Of a stretch of 64,000 bases of DNA, positions 56,600-64,000 are shown in pieces. Location of the stretch: contig NZ_JSEO01000002.1 in NCBI RefSeq assembly GCF_001624705.1, positions 124,001 to 188,000 of the forward strand. The letters are read 5' to 3'. Position numbers and translations under genes: made by a program. The notes beneath the pieces are model-generated. The model made no database searches and was not told where the DNA came from. It saw only the letters and a list, made by a program, of their open reading frames with translations. The first letter of the stretch is position 1; each line of letters starts with the position of its first letter. The stretch is from Marinomonas sp. SBI8L (GTDB taxonomy: Bacteria; Pseudomonadota; Gammaproteobacteria; Pseudomonadales; Marinomonadaceae).

Positions 56600-56662
56600 A
56601 GTTTTCTAAAAGCACCAACTTATTAAGCTGTGCATCAATAACCAAAAAAAAAGAATTAAAAA

Positions 56663-57073
56663 ATGAACACCTCAACGAATTTGATCATAATGTTTGTACT
56701 GACGGTAATTATTGCTACCGCTAGTATTATTTTTACGAAAGTAAGTACTGAACAATGTTCTTCCTTTAAATATGCAACACTATCCATTGATGAAGTATTG
56801 TTACTTGATGAAGATCGCGTTTTAGTTGGCACTAATTTGTCAATCTTTTGGTCGGATGGTATAGCGGCGGGTATGTGGCTTAACGATGAATTTTTATCAG
56901 GCAACATAAAATCATCAATTAAAACTTATTTTGGAATATCCAATTTAACGGCAATAAGTATTTTAAATAGCGTAGGTAAAGATGGATGGGAAGCTTTTAG
57001 CCATATTCAGAATACTCCTGAAGATAGACAGTTTACCAATGAATGGTATTTCAAAAAGTGTAATGCAGAGTAG
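56663..57073 (+). CDS. Membrane-anchored small protein, cargo 2
   Basis: 136 residues with one N-terminal membrane helix (LIIMFVLTVIIATASIIF) then a soluble domain ending in ILNSVGKDGWEAFSHIQNTPEDRQFTNEWYFKKC, a pattern like the short DUF4177-type beta proteins (GWE, then YFK). Function unknown. It follows KilA-N tail copy 2 and precedes a short tail fragment. Confidence 0.65.
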   Translation: MNTSTNLIIMFVLTVIIATASIIFTKVSTEQCSSFKYATLSIDEVLLLDEDRVLVGTNLSIFWSDGIAAGMWLNDEFLSGNIKSSIKTYFGISNLTAISILNSVGKDGWEAFSHIQNTPEDRQFTNEWYFKKCNAE

Positions 57074-57082
57074 GCATGATTG

Positions 57083-57114
57083 GCGATGAGTACATCGCCT
57101 TATTCGAACGAACG
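57083..57114 (+). repeat. KilA-N tail fragment between cargo genes
   Basis: GATGAGTACATCGCC and the following TCGAACG match the first bases of copy 3 (coding DEYIA.(L/F)ER), a ~30-base scrap of the module. Confidence 0.7.
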
Positions 57115-57143
57115 TAATTTAAAAATACTAGAAGGTTCTAACT

Positions 57144-57620
57144 ATGGGGACAAAAGAAGTCACAGCAATAGCAATTAAATTATTAGCCATCTGGTTGTTA
57201 ATAAACTTAGTGCTTTATATTCCAAGCCTGAGCTTAACTATCAGTTCACTCCAGAGTTACAATGAAAAAATGTTACCGCAAAGCCTCTACTTTGCGATGC
57301 TTGCTTCATCTATTTTCATTGGTTCTCTCGCTTCATACTTATTATTTCGAACATCTAATGCTGTACTTCGCTCACTCCCTGAACCCACTAAAGAAAACAC
57401 AACTGTCATTTCTCAACAGTTTCTCATTCAGCTTGCTGGCGCATTCTTTATTGTCTCAGCACTACAGAGCTTACCCGGAGTAATCATTGCATTAAACAAT
57501 CAAGAGGTAGGTATTTTCTATGTTTTAGGCTCGCTATTTGAGCTAGGAGTTGGGTTATACTTTTTTATCAAACCTACAGTTTGGGTTCATTGGTTTAATA
57601 TACTCAGGGGGCGTGCTTAG
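57144..57620 (+). CDS. Four-helix membrane protein, cargo 3
   Basis: 158 residues with four hydrophobic segments (LLAIWLLINLVLYIPSLSL; LYFAMLASSIFIGSLASYLLF; FLIQLAGAFFIVSALQSLPGVIIAL; FYVLGSLFELGVGLYFFIKP). AAGG precedes the start by ~8 bases. No family recognised. It sits between a KilA-N tail scrap and tail copy 3. Confidence 0.65.
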   Translation: MGTKEVTAIAIKLLAIWLLINLVLYIPSLSLTISSLQSYNEKMLPQSLYFAMLASSIFIGSLASYLLFRTSNAVLRSLPEPTKENTTVISQQFLIQLAGAFFIVSALQSLPGVIIALNNQEVGIFYVLGSLFELGVGLYFFIKPTVWVHWFNILRGRA

Positions 57621-57692
57621 TTTTTTGATATGTCGAAAACCACAAAATAAGTGAAGAGATTAACCGACATTAGGATCAGAGACGTTTGTGTG

Positions 57693-57960
57693 AACAACCC
57701 ATCAAACCGATGAGTACATCGCCTCACTCGAACGCCGCCTCGAAAGCTACGAAACACGGATGAAACTGATGCACTCCCACACCACTATAATGAAAAGAGA
57801 CTTCCAAGACACCATCTTCCCAACACTCAAAACAACCAACCACAGACTATACGGCGACGCCCGAGAACACCTACACGTCGCACACATGTACAGCAAAGTT
57901 TATTAGCGCGGGTGATCAACAAAAACGCCCCAGAAATGGTGGGGCGTTTTGGTTGAGAAG
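57693..57960 (+). repeat. KilA-N 3'-end module, copy 3
   Basis: The open tail DEYIASLERRLESYETRMK ... VAHMYSKVY with stop TAG 57904-57906. It is the most diverged copy in its first part, but nearly identical near the terminator (57922-57955). It ends before the extension seen in copies 1 and 2. Confidence 0.92.
57922..57955 (+). terminator. Terminator of KilA-N copy 3
   Basis: AAAACGCCCC/GGGGCGTTTT with the same loop as copy 1. Confidence 0.9.
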
Positions 57961-58151
57961 GCGTTATTAGTTGCATGTAAAATCAAATTAACTTGAATAG
58001 GTTGATGTAAACGTTTTATTACTCATCTATGAACGATAAGTGAGTCTATTTGTGCTAGACATATACTTTAGTTACTAAGAATTACTTGTTATCCCGTTTG
58101 TCTGAACTGTACATTAATTACTTGATCTCATTCCTATTTAAGGCTACTCAA

Positions 58152-59441
58152 ATGAGCATTCGCTTAAAACTGTCTCTTCTTTTAACTCTTCTCTTTGTGT
58201 CGTCTATTGGTAACGTTGTTTTTACATATATCGTAGAGTCTTATTGGGAGGAGAAGATGAAATGGGTTAATCACGAACATGAAATAATCCATACTTCAGA
58301 AAGTTTTATAAGTAGTTTGATGGATGCTGAGACAGGCCAAAGAGGATACCTTTTAACGGGAGATGTTGATTATTTAGAGCCTTATTATTCAGGTGTTGTC
58401 AATGTAGAAGCGACACTTGAAAGGTTGATTGATATGACAAAGAGTCACTTAACTCAGCAAGAGCGTCTGGCCCTTGTTAGTAAGTTAACGAAGCAAAAGC
58501 TAGAAAATTTAGAGAAGACGATAGACTTGATGCAGAGTGGAAATCGCGTTGATGCTTTCGCTATTTTTAATACAGGTGCGAATAAAAAAATCATGCTTGA
58601 AATTAGAAAGGTGATAACCAAGTTTAGTCATGAAGAGCGTCTGTTGTTAGAGCAACGTAAAGGTGACTTTAGAGAGAGCCGAGCGATGATTACGACGTTG
58701 GTCATTATTGAATTTTTTGTTTTTATATTTATGGGGGTAATAACTGCGATCTTTATTAAGGGAAGCTTGTTTAACCCTTTGAAGCTACTTATGAAAAGTA
58801 CGTCGAAGATGGAAAAAGGCATAAAACAAGATGTATCAGAATTTTTTCCTAATGATGAAATGGGCTATTTGCTTTCTCGCTTTCATAAAATGAGCGAGAA
58901 GGTTTTCGAAAAAACTGAAAGCCTGACTTTTAATGCAACACACGACGAGCTAACGGGTTTAAGAAATCGGGTTGATATCCATAATGAGATTAATAATGCC
59001 ATTATGTATCTTGAAAATACGAACCGTAAATTAGCGATAATTTTTATCGATTTAAATAAGTTCAAAGAACTAAATGATAGCTTAGGTCATGATACTGGCG
59101 ACTTTGTTCTAAAGGTCGCTTCAGAGCGCCTAGTGGGGGCTGTAAGAGCTAGCGATGTTGTGTTTCGTTATGGTGGGGACGAGTTCATTGTGATGATTAA
59201 GCGCTTTGATGAGCTATCTCAAATAGAATCTATCACTTCTAATATCTTAAAAGCATTTGAACCTTCTGTATCATTTCGTGGCAATACTATTGGTATTTCA
59301 TTAAGTATGGGTGTTGCTATTTCACCAGGTGATTCAATAGATAGCGACGAAATAATTAAGTATGCAGATATTGCCATGTATGAGGCGAAACGTGACGAAG
59401 AGACTGATTATAAGCTGTTTGATCGGTCGATGATTAAGTAA
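58152..59441 (+). CDS. CHASE3-HAMP-GGDEF diguanylate cyclase
   Basis: ~429 residues. A first membrane helix (SLLLTLLFVSSIGNVVF), a CHASE3-type periplasmic domain (ETGQRGYLLTGDVDYLEPY), a second helix (VIIEFFVFIFMGVITAIFI), a HAMP linker and a GGDEF domain with RYGGDEFIV intact, so an active cyclase is expected. The I-site RxxD is not obvious. The frame is open from TTG 58086; ATG 58152 gives a normal membrane-anchor start. It is likely resident, not cargo. Confidence 0.9.
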   Translation: MSIRLKLSLLLTLLFVSSIGNVVFTYIVESYWEEKMKWVNHEHEIIHTSESFISSLMDAETGQRGYLLTGDVDYLEPYYSGVVNVEATLERLIDMTKSHLTQQERLALVSKLTKQKLENLEKTIDLMQSGNRVDAFAIFNTGANKKIMLEIRKVITKFSHEERLLLEQRKGDFRESRAMITTLVIIEFFVFIFMGVITAIFIKGSLFNPLKLLMKSTSKMEKGIKQDVSEFFPNDEMGYLLSRFHKMSEKVFEKTESLTFNATHDELTGLRNRVDIHNEINNAIMYLENTNRKLAIIFIDLNKFKELNDSLGHDTGDFVLKVASERLVGAVRASDVVFRYGGDEFIVMIKRFDELSQIESITSNILKAFEPSVSFRGNTIGISLSMGVAISPGDSIDSDEIIKYADIAMYEAKRDEETDYKLFDRSMIK

Positions 59442-59592
59442 GTAGGTAATGCTGAGTTATAAAATCCAATTTTGGTATATGAGATATAAAGATAATTTAT
59501 ACTTCTTAAGTATTCCTTAAGCTTCATCTCTTATCATAAATGCATTGAGAAACACGCATTGATAGATACTGAGTTGGAGTGAAAAGATACAA

Positions 59593-59718
59593 ATGAACCT
59601 TAATTGTTGCAAAAACAAACTGCTGAATAGAATACGACGTAATTGGTTTCAGAAAATACTTTATATCAGTGTCTACCAATGTAGGCATTGTAAGAAAAAA
59701 GTTAAAATCAAAAAATAA
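59593..59718 (+). CDS. Micro-protein with CC...CxxC zinc-ribbon-like motif (plus copy)
   Basis: 41 residues: Cys-Cys near residue 5, NWFQK, YISVYQCRHCKKK and a KIKK end. The four Cys could bind one zinc. A similar 39-residue protein lies on the other strand at 59879-59998; they share CC(K/N)N, R.WFQ(K/R), Y.S.Y.C..C and KI(K/R)K. The ribosome site is weak (GGAG 12 bases before the ATG or AAAAGA nearer). Confidence 0.6.
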   Translation: MNLNCCKNKLLNRIRRNWFQKILYISVYQCRHCKKKVKIKK

Positions 59719-59878
59719 CATTATTTATTAAGCAATAGTGATTACTACTTATGAGTATTTTTCTCCATACATAAAGTTCTATCGATAATTAAAAAAGTCT
59801 TAGTATTATTAGAACGATTCTTACTAATTCTAAATAACGTTAAGATATTTATTCTATTTGTTATTTTGGTGAATCAAG
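59719..59878. other. Spacer between the micro-protein genes
   Basis: AT-rich, no further frame or hairpin of note. Confidence 0.3.
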
Positions 59879-59998
59879 TTATTTTCTTATTTTAAGTGTG
59901 CTGCCACAGTTCGAGCATTTATAAATGCTGGTATAAAACAGTCTTTGAAACCATGTTCTATGAACCTGTGTCAGTTGTCGGTTGTTACAACACTGCAT
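59879..59998 (-). CDS. Micro-protein with CC...CxxC zinc-ribbon-like motif (minus copy)
   Basis: 39 residues with a good ribosome site (GGAG 7 bases before ATG on the minus strand): QCCNNRQL, HRTWFQRLFYTSIYKCSNCGSTLKIRK. The CxxCG pattern is a typical zinc knuckle. It is homologous to the plus-strand 41-residue frame and arranged tail-to-tail with it. No function known. Confidence 0.65.
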   Translation of the reverse strand: MQCCNNRQLTQVHRTWFQRLFYTSIYKCSNCGSTLKIRK

Positions 59999-60218
59999 TT
60001 TAAACTCCAATTGATCAGGTTTTCATTAATCTTATAACTAAATAATCAAGATGGCTAATGTAAATAATATAATCGTGTATTCTTAATTGTTATAACTAAA
60101 TACATAATTTGATTTATCTGAAAAACAATCGATAATTAAACTGCTTTAAAACTGAACTATTTTCAAGTTTTTAAGATATCGTAACTTTCTTTTAATCATC
60201 ATATGTAGGGAAATAATT
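59999..60218. other. AT-rich spacer
   Basis: No gene recognised. GGGAAATAATT just before 60219 is the ribosome site of the next gene. Confidence 0.3.
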
Positions 60219-60554
60219 ATGTCATTAGAAAGCACCACGTGGACCTATCCTAGTGAATCTGGCCCGAGCACAACTGTCGTTTTTGGACCAAGTGAGAACT
60301 CTTCTGGTAACCCTGGAGGTTACGGCACTACCACAGTTAACTATTCAGGTGCTGGCCCTGTTGTAAATGACATAATGTGGATGGAAGACGGTAAAGGACG
60401 CTTTATGTTTCAAGTTAAAGGGTCATCAGACCATGCAAGTATAGAACTTCCAACGGTAACGGGTACTTATACAGGGAGTATTGCCATTGGTTGGGGAAGT
60501 AACTTTAATGCTATATGGGGCACTTGGGATGTTGCCATGACTAAACATACTTAA
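60219..60554 (+). CDS. Ser/Gly/Thr-rich small beta protein, unknown
   Basis: 111 residues with no signal peptide or membrane helix. Rich in Ser, Gly, Thr and Trp (TTWTYPSESGPSTTVVF; GSIAIGWGSNFNAIWGTWDVAM), which suggests a small beta-sandwich or lectin-like fold. No family recognised. The first of three unrelated genes followed by near-identical terminators. Confidence 0.6.
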   Translation: MSLESTTWTYPSESGPSTTVVFGPSENSSGNPGGYGTTTVNYSGAGPVVNDIMWMEDGKGRFMFQVKGSSDHASIELPTVTGTYTGSIAIGWGSNFNAIWGTWDVAMTKHT

Positions 60555-60581
60555 TCCTTTCGACTCTTTAGTAACTAAATT

Positions 60582-60605
60582 AGCAGCCAATAGGCTGCTT
60601 TTTTT
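60582..60605 (+). terminator. Terminator of the 60219 gene
   Basis: AGCAGCC-AATA-GGCTGCT with a T-run of seven. Confidence 0.93.
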
Positions 60606-60643
60606 GGCCTTGAGATAGCTCCATTATTTCTGATATGAATTGG

Positions 60644-60705
60644 TTAGGTACAAATATTACTAGTAAGGTATTATTTTTAATAAAAAAACTCTATTTACAA
60701 CCCAC
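60644..60705 (+). repeat. Degenerate dispersed repeat, copy D
   Basis: TTAGGTACA-ATATTACTA and ACTCTATTT keep the order of copies A and C, but the rest is not recognisable. The spacer 60555-60819 holds nothing else besides the terminator. Confidence 0.45.
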
Positions 60706-60819
60706 AATTTTTTAGTTTTTTGTGAAAAATTATTGATAATTAGATGGTTTTTTTTAAATCTAATGAAAAAAATTAATAAGTACATTATTATGGTGTTAGG
60801 TAAATAATGGAGATGCCGT

Positions 60820-61572
60820 ATGAATAATCTAACCGTAATGTTATCAATTTCTTCTTTTTTAATAATTATAGTTTTTATAGTAATTATGAGACATCAAGGA
60901 AAAGAAATTGTAATTAAAAGCACGGATCTTGTACTTGCTTTGATTCCTATATTAATTTATTTATTTTTATCGGGACAGATAAAGTCCATAACAGTAGGTG
61001 ATTTTTCATTAGTGTCTGCATTAAAAAAGGCGAGTCTTATGAAAGTTGAAAAATCAGTAACGCAACTACCTGTAGATATCATACCAGTAGGGGATAAATC
61101 AACGTATGAAAAAATTCCCTATCTAATAAAGTCCCAAGTTGTAGGCCTTAAGTTTAAAATGGGTTATGAAGGCTATGATGCTGATCAGATAAAATATTAT
61201 GTTGAATCACTCGGGAAATATACATTTTTTAAATATCTAATCATTGAAAACGAATCCGGTCACTTTGTGGCTATTAGTAACATTGAAGAGTTTTATAAGC
61301 CTTACAATAAAATCGAATCAGAAAACAATGTTGAAAAGCTAATATTAGCTATAGAGTCAAATTCGGTTCACGAATTATTGAAGGTGAGCAATTTTGTTCA
61401 AGATAGTATTAATATAAATACTGAAAAACGTGATGCATTGAAAAAGATGCAAATTAATAACACAAAATCACTTCCTGTTGTTGGAAATAGTATGAAACTT
61501 ATTGGTGTAGTGACCCAAGAAAATTTAGCCGCCAGCTTAGTTGTAGAAATCGCTGATCAAGTTAATAGATAG
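60820..61572 (+). CDS. Membrane-anchored protein of unknown function
   Basis: 250 residues. Two N-terminal membrane helices (MLSISSFLIIIVFIVIM; LVLALIPILIYLFLSGQI) precede a ~190-residue soluble part with PYLIKSQVVGLKFKM, YYVESLGKYTFFKYLIIEN and NTKSLPVVGNSMKLIGVVTQE. The last is CBS-like in look only. GGAG precedes the start codon. The stop is followed by an attC-like half-site. Confidence 0.65.
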   Translation: MNNLTVMLSISSFLIIIVFIVIMRHQGKEIVIKSTDLVLALIPILIYLFLSGQIKSITVGDFSLVSALKKASLMKVEKSVTQLPVDIIPVGDKSTYEKIPYLIKSQVVGLKFKMGYEGYDADQIKYYVESLGKYTFFKYLIIENESGHFVAISNIEEFYKPYNKIESENNVEKLILAIESNSVHELLKVSNFVQDSININTEKRDALKKMQINNTKSLPVVGNSMKLIGVVTQENLAASLVVEIADQVNR

Positions 61573-61579
61573 CTCTCTT

Positions 61580-61602
61580 TAACAAGTCATTCAAGTGGAT
61601 AC
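61580..61602 (+). mobile_element. Degenerate half attC-like site
   Basis: TAACAAGTCATTCAAGTGGA closely resembles the left end of the 54520 attC (TAACAAGTCACTTAAAAGGA). The matching right half is not found before the terminator. Confidence 0.4.
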
Positions 61603-61616
61603 CTCATCAAATGGTG

Positions 61617-61641
61617 AAGCAGCCACTCGGCTGCTTTTTTT
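61617..61641 (+). terminator. Terminator of the 60820 gene
   Basis: AAGCAGCC-ACTC-GGCTGCTT followed by a T-run. Confidence 0.93.
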
Positions 61642-61721
61642 GCTTTAAATAAGCTTATTTTCTTCTAAATAGGTATCGATTAGCTTTAAAAATACTGAAG
61701 TAGCATGATTAAATTGCTAAA

Positions 61722-61823
61722 AAGCCCTTCTATTTTCCGCCTGTATAACGCCCGTGGCTTTTAGTACTAGGTATGAAAACTTATTAATAATCAGTTGTTT
61801 AGAGTGCCAATTTTCTTTTTGTA
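61722..61823 (+). repeat. Dispersed repeat, copy B
   Basis: TCTATTTTCCGCC, CGCCCGTGGCTTTTAGT and GGTATGAAAACTTATTAATAATCA are near-identical to copy C; the flanking TTAGGTACAG block is missing. Confidence 0.75.
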
Positions 61824-62118
61824 AGAGGAGAAGGAAATCTCAAGAAAATGAGGCGATCTTCAATCTAAAACCGGTCTGCGAAGTATATATTTCTCATTAA
61901 TATAAGAAAGTGTGAGTTAGGCTTTGTTATTGAGAAAAATAAACATGTAGAATCAACTGTTAATGATCGTACTCAAATGTGATAAGCCAAGGAGGGTCAA
62001 TTATGCAAGCAGCCTTCCTTGACCAAATACATTAAATGTAGTGTTTTTTGTATGATAAATATATTGTATGAATGAGGCTATGAATTTCAAATTTAGGCTC
62101 TAAAAATAAGAGGGAAAA
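61824..62118. other. Spacer upstream of the 62119 gene
   Basis: No gene recognised. GGAGGGTCAATT followed by ATG opens only a 10-codon frame at 62004, part of an inverted repeat (AAGGAGGGTCAA / TTCCTTGACC); possibly a leftover gene start. Confidence 0.35.
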
Positions 62119-62433
62119 ATGCGAGTTTTTATTATTTTTTTGATGTTTTTTGTTTCAATATCATCTTACGCTGACTCTGCAGACGATGGTGTCGTTAGTG
62201 AAGTATATGCAGATAATTCTGGAAAATTTGCAATAAAGCTAAGAAATGGATCTTCTAATGCAATTAATGAGTGCTCTTCTTATAATGGATGGATTGGGTC
62301 TCATAGTGCTTCGCAAGTATTAATATCAACAATATTGGCTGCAAAGGCAACGAATACAACTATAACAGCGGTTTATTCAGGCTGTGCTCCTGGTGGACAT
62401 TGGGCCAATCTTATTGCTGTCTATACGAAGTAA
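62119..62433 (+). CDS. Small secreted protein with two Cys
   Basis: 104 residues. A signal peptide (FIIFLMFFVSISSYADS) leads to a mature domain with GVVSEVYADNSGKFAIKLRNGSS, NECSSYNGWIGSH, ILAAKATNTTITAVYSGC and GGHWANLIAVY. The two Cys could form a disulfide. It resembles small periplasmic beta proteins found scattered in gammaproteobacteria, but I cannot name the family. GAGGG is the ribosome site. Confidence 0.65.
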   Translation: MRVFIIFLMFFVSISSYADSADDGVVSEVYADNSGKFAIKLRNGSSNAINECSSYNGWIGSHSASQVLISTILAAKATNTTITAVYSGCAPGGHWANLIAVYTK

Positions 62434-62536
62434 TGCTAAGTGGCTATTTACACCGGAGTTGTTTTAAGTTGCTTCTGTTTCAGTATATCAATTTAAAGAA
62501 AACTGCTGATGCTGGCATTAATGCATATGATTCGAA

Positions 62537-62560
62537 AGCAGCCAATAGGCTGTTTTTTTT
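62537..62560 (+). terminator. Terminator of the 62119 gene
   Basis: AGCAGCC-AATA-GGCTGTT plus a T-run; the same core as at 60582 with one end mismatch. It lies over 100 bases after the stop. Confidence 0.85.
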
Positions 62561-62599
62561 CGACCTGAAAAAATTAAATTTCTTATAAATAGACATATT

Positions 62600-62735
62600 T
62601 TAGGTACAGCTATTACTAATATTATGTGATAAAGACACTCTATTTTCCGCCCGTATCCCGCCCGTGGCTTTTAGTGCTAGGCATGAAAATTTATTAATAA
62701 TCATTTGGATAGAGTATTAATTGCCGTTTTGTGAA
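62600..62735 (+). repeat. Dispersed repeat, copy C
   Basis: TTAGGTACAGCTATTACTA, ACACTCTATTTTCCGCCCGT, CGCCCGTGGCTTTTAGT, TTATTAATAATCA and GATAGAGTATTAATTGCCGTTTT. It is the best-preserved full copy with A. Confidence 0.78.
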
Positions 62736-63190
62736 TAGAAAAAAATTAAATTGAAGAAATACGCGCGCTAGGCTTGAAACCCTAGGTGTTAGGCGTTGCA
62801 TTTTCTTCACGCTGTTATGTTTGTGTTTACAGCAACCAACTTTAAAGGGCTCGCAGATTGCGGGCCTTTCTCATTTCTAAGCCCTTCATTCGTGTGGGGC
62901 TTATCGTTTCTGGAATGGATGCGATCTATGACGCTTTTTGCCTGATAAGCTTTTGAGGTGGTTGTTTTAAGTATTTGTCGCTCAGCTTATGGCTGAAGCT
63001 AGTTTGCTCATTTCACAATTAACTCATTTTATAAGCGATACCATGTTTTATTGTTAAAACGCGCTAGGCGCTCTGTTACCAAATATCCTTACGGAATATT
63101 TACGATTGATATACATTGATTATACTGAATGAAGTTCATTTTAACTTTTTCATTTTCAATGGCTTATTGTATCAAGAGACTTAACTATTA
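62736..63190. other. Spacer before the final gene
   Basis: Contains hairpins GGGCTCGC-AGATT-GCGGGCC with TTTCT (near 62849-62872) and TAAGCCC/GGGCTTA (62879-62908). A GTTAGGC heptamer at ~62788 fits an attC R box, but without a partner. No gene recognised. Confidence 0.4.
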
Positions 63191-63955
63191 ATGAAAGCGC
63201 TTAACAATCGTATTTTATCCTGTGTTAGTAAACTTGCTGTCCTTTCCTTTATCTCTTTATTTTCGTTAGGTGCCTCTTCGTCTGAGTCAAAAGTGATTGT
63301 CTTTGGCTCAAATGAAAAGCTGGTAGAGCAGTATGTTGCTCAATATCTCATTGAGAATATATATGATTCATTGGGGTTACAGTTAGTAGTTGTGCCGCTG
63401 CCTCCGGCTAGAGCAAAAAAGTCAAATTTAAACAGAAGGGTTGATGGGGAAATAGCGAGAATTACTCCCTATGGCAATGATAAGCCAAGTCTTACTAGAA
63501 TTGAGCCAAGTTATTATTATCTAGAAACGGCTGCCTATTGCTTAATTGATTCTGAGTTGAGAATAACAAGCTCGAAAGATCTAGAAGGCTTAACCGTGGC
63601 AAGCATTCGCGGTGTTGCTCATTCGGATGCCGCCACAGCAAAGTTGAAAACAGTTCATAAGTTAGATTCAGCCATACAGTTATTTGAATTTTTAAAATTT
63701 AAACGAGCTGATGTTGTCATAGACACTGAAATCAACGGAAGAAGAATTTTACTAAAAGATGAATATCGCCCATTTATTAAAAGGTGCGGTGTGTTTAAGC
63801 GATTTGAACTTTTTAATTATATAAATGAAAACAGATTAGAAATGCGTCAAAAAGTGTCCAATAAAATTAAAGAGTTACATGATTCTGGTAGGTTAAACGA
63901 GCTTATTATAGAGGCTGAAAAGAAGGCCTTGCTGCTTGGTCCAGAACACTTTTAA
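63191..63955 (+). CDS. Periplasmic solute-binding-like protein
   Basis: 254 residues. A signal peptide (LAVLSFISLFSLGASSSES) precedes a type II binding-protein fold (SBP_bac_3-like): LGLQLVVVPLPPARAKKSN, VDGEIARITPY, LTRIEPSYYYLETAAYC, SKDLEGLTVASIRGVAHSD and KIKELHDSGRLNELIIEAE. Such orphan proteins without ABC genes are common in marine bacteria and may sense amino acids or fused signals. No transport partner is in the window. Confidence 0.8.
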   Translation: MKALNNRILSCVSKLAVLSFISLFSLGASSSESKVIVFGSNEKLVEQYVAQYLIENIYDSLGLQLVVVPLPPARAKKSNLNRRVDGEIARITPYGNDKPSLTRIEPSYYYLETAAYCLIDSELRITSSKDLEGLTVASIRGVAHSDAATAKLKTVHKLDSAIQLFEFLKFKRADVVIDTEINGRRILLKDEYRPFIKRCGVFKRFELFNYINENRLEMRQKVSNKIKELHDSGRLNELIIEAEKKALLLGPEHF

Positions 63956-64000
63956 GTAAACCATTTCAGTAGGATTCAGCTATTTCTATTTCAAGGCCTC

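Noticed and set aside
54504-63190. CRISPR array, tRNA, integrase or transposase in the repeat-rich region
   Set aside because: Repeats are few and unevenly spaced, and no tRNA arms or recombinase motifs were seen on either strand.

Overview
The window is an AT-rich chromosomal segment from a marine-type gammaproteobacterium. The evidence is the ccoNOQP-ccoGHIS-hemN-fnr-apt order (as in Pseudomonas and Oceanospirillales relatives), MksBEF condensin, a lipase with its Lif foldase, a Vibrio-type attC site and many c-di-GMP/chemotaxis proteins. The exact genus cannot be fixed from the sequence; an Oceanospirillales-like bacterium is my best inference.

Positions 1-51750 are mostly ordinary housekeeping DNA. 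In order: the tail of a GGDEF/EAL protein, a TetR regulator, a glutaredoxin-like protein, TatD, an HDOD protein and CheV; ferrochelatase and small genes; the mksF-mksE-mksB condensin operon with bolA; a STAS/PP2C signalling pair whose receiver has Glu at the phosphoacceptor position; UPF0149, RecQ, SprT, TtcA and a YfaZ-like protein. On the minus strand follows a microaerobic respiration block (cbb3 oxidase, its assembly genes, hemN with an Fnr-type box, fnr, apt). Then come a hydrolase, TusA, lipase and foldase, and a nine-gene thiamine operon led by a TPP riboswitch whose downstream hairpin masks the Shine-Dalgarno sequence. After that: an LTD-endonuclease, a 675-residue tubulin/FtsZ-superfamily protein, a glutamine amidotransferase, a chemoreceptor, hisI with a duplicated QueD-like protein, and the 4.5S SRP RNA.

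From about 51750 to 63200 the DNA becomes accessory. It opens with a decayed umuC remnant. Next is a tightly overlapping three-gene set: a 67-residue peptide with a Thr/Asp/Glu-rich tail, an ATP-grasp ligase of the graspetide (omega-ester RiPP) type, and a coiled-coil membrane protein. It is followed 16 bases later by an attC-like integron recombination site, so it looks like a mobile RiPP cassette. This is the best candidate for an undescribed system.

Beyond the attC lies a structured phage-like leader and a KilA-N gene. The 3' end of that gene, with its terminator, recurs twice more in full and once as a 30-base scrap, and different small membrane-protein genes sit between the copies. After a CHASE3-GGDEF cyclase come two divergently placed, mutually similar micro-proteins with CC...CxxC motifs, and then three unrelated small genes that share near-identical terminators and a dispersed ~130-base repeat. 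The window closes with a periplasmic solute-binding-like protein. No integrase, transposase, CRISPR array or tRNA was seen.
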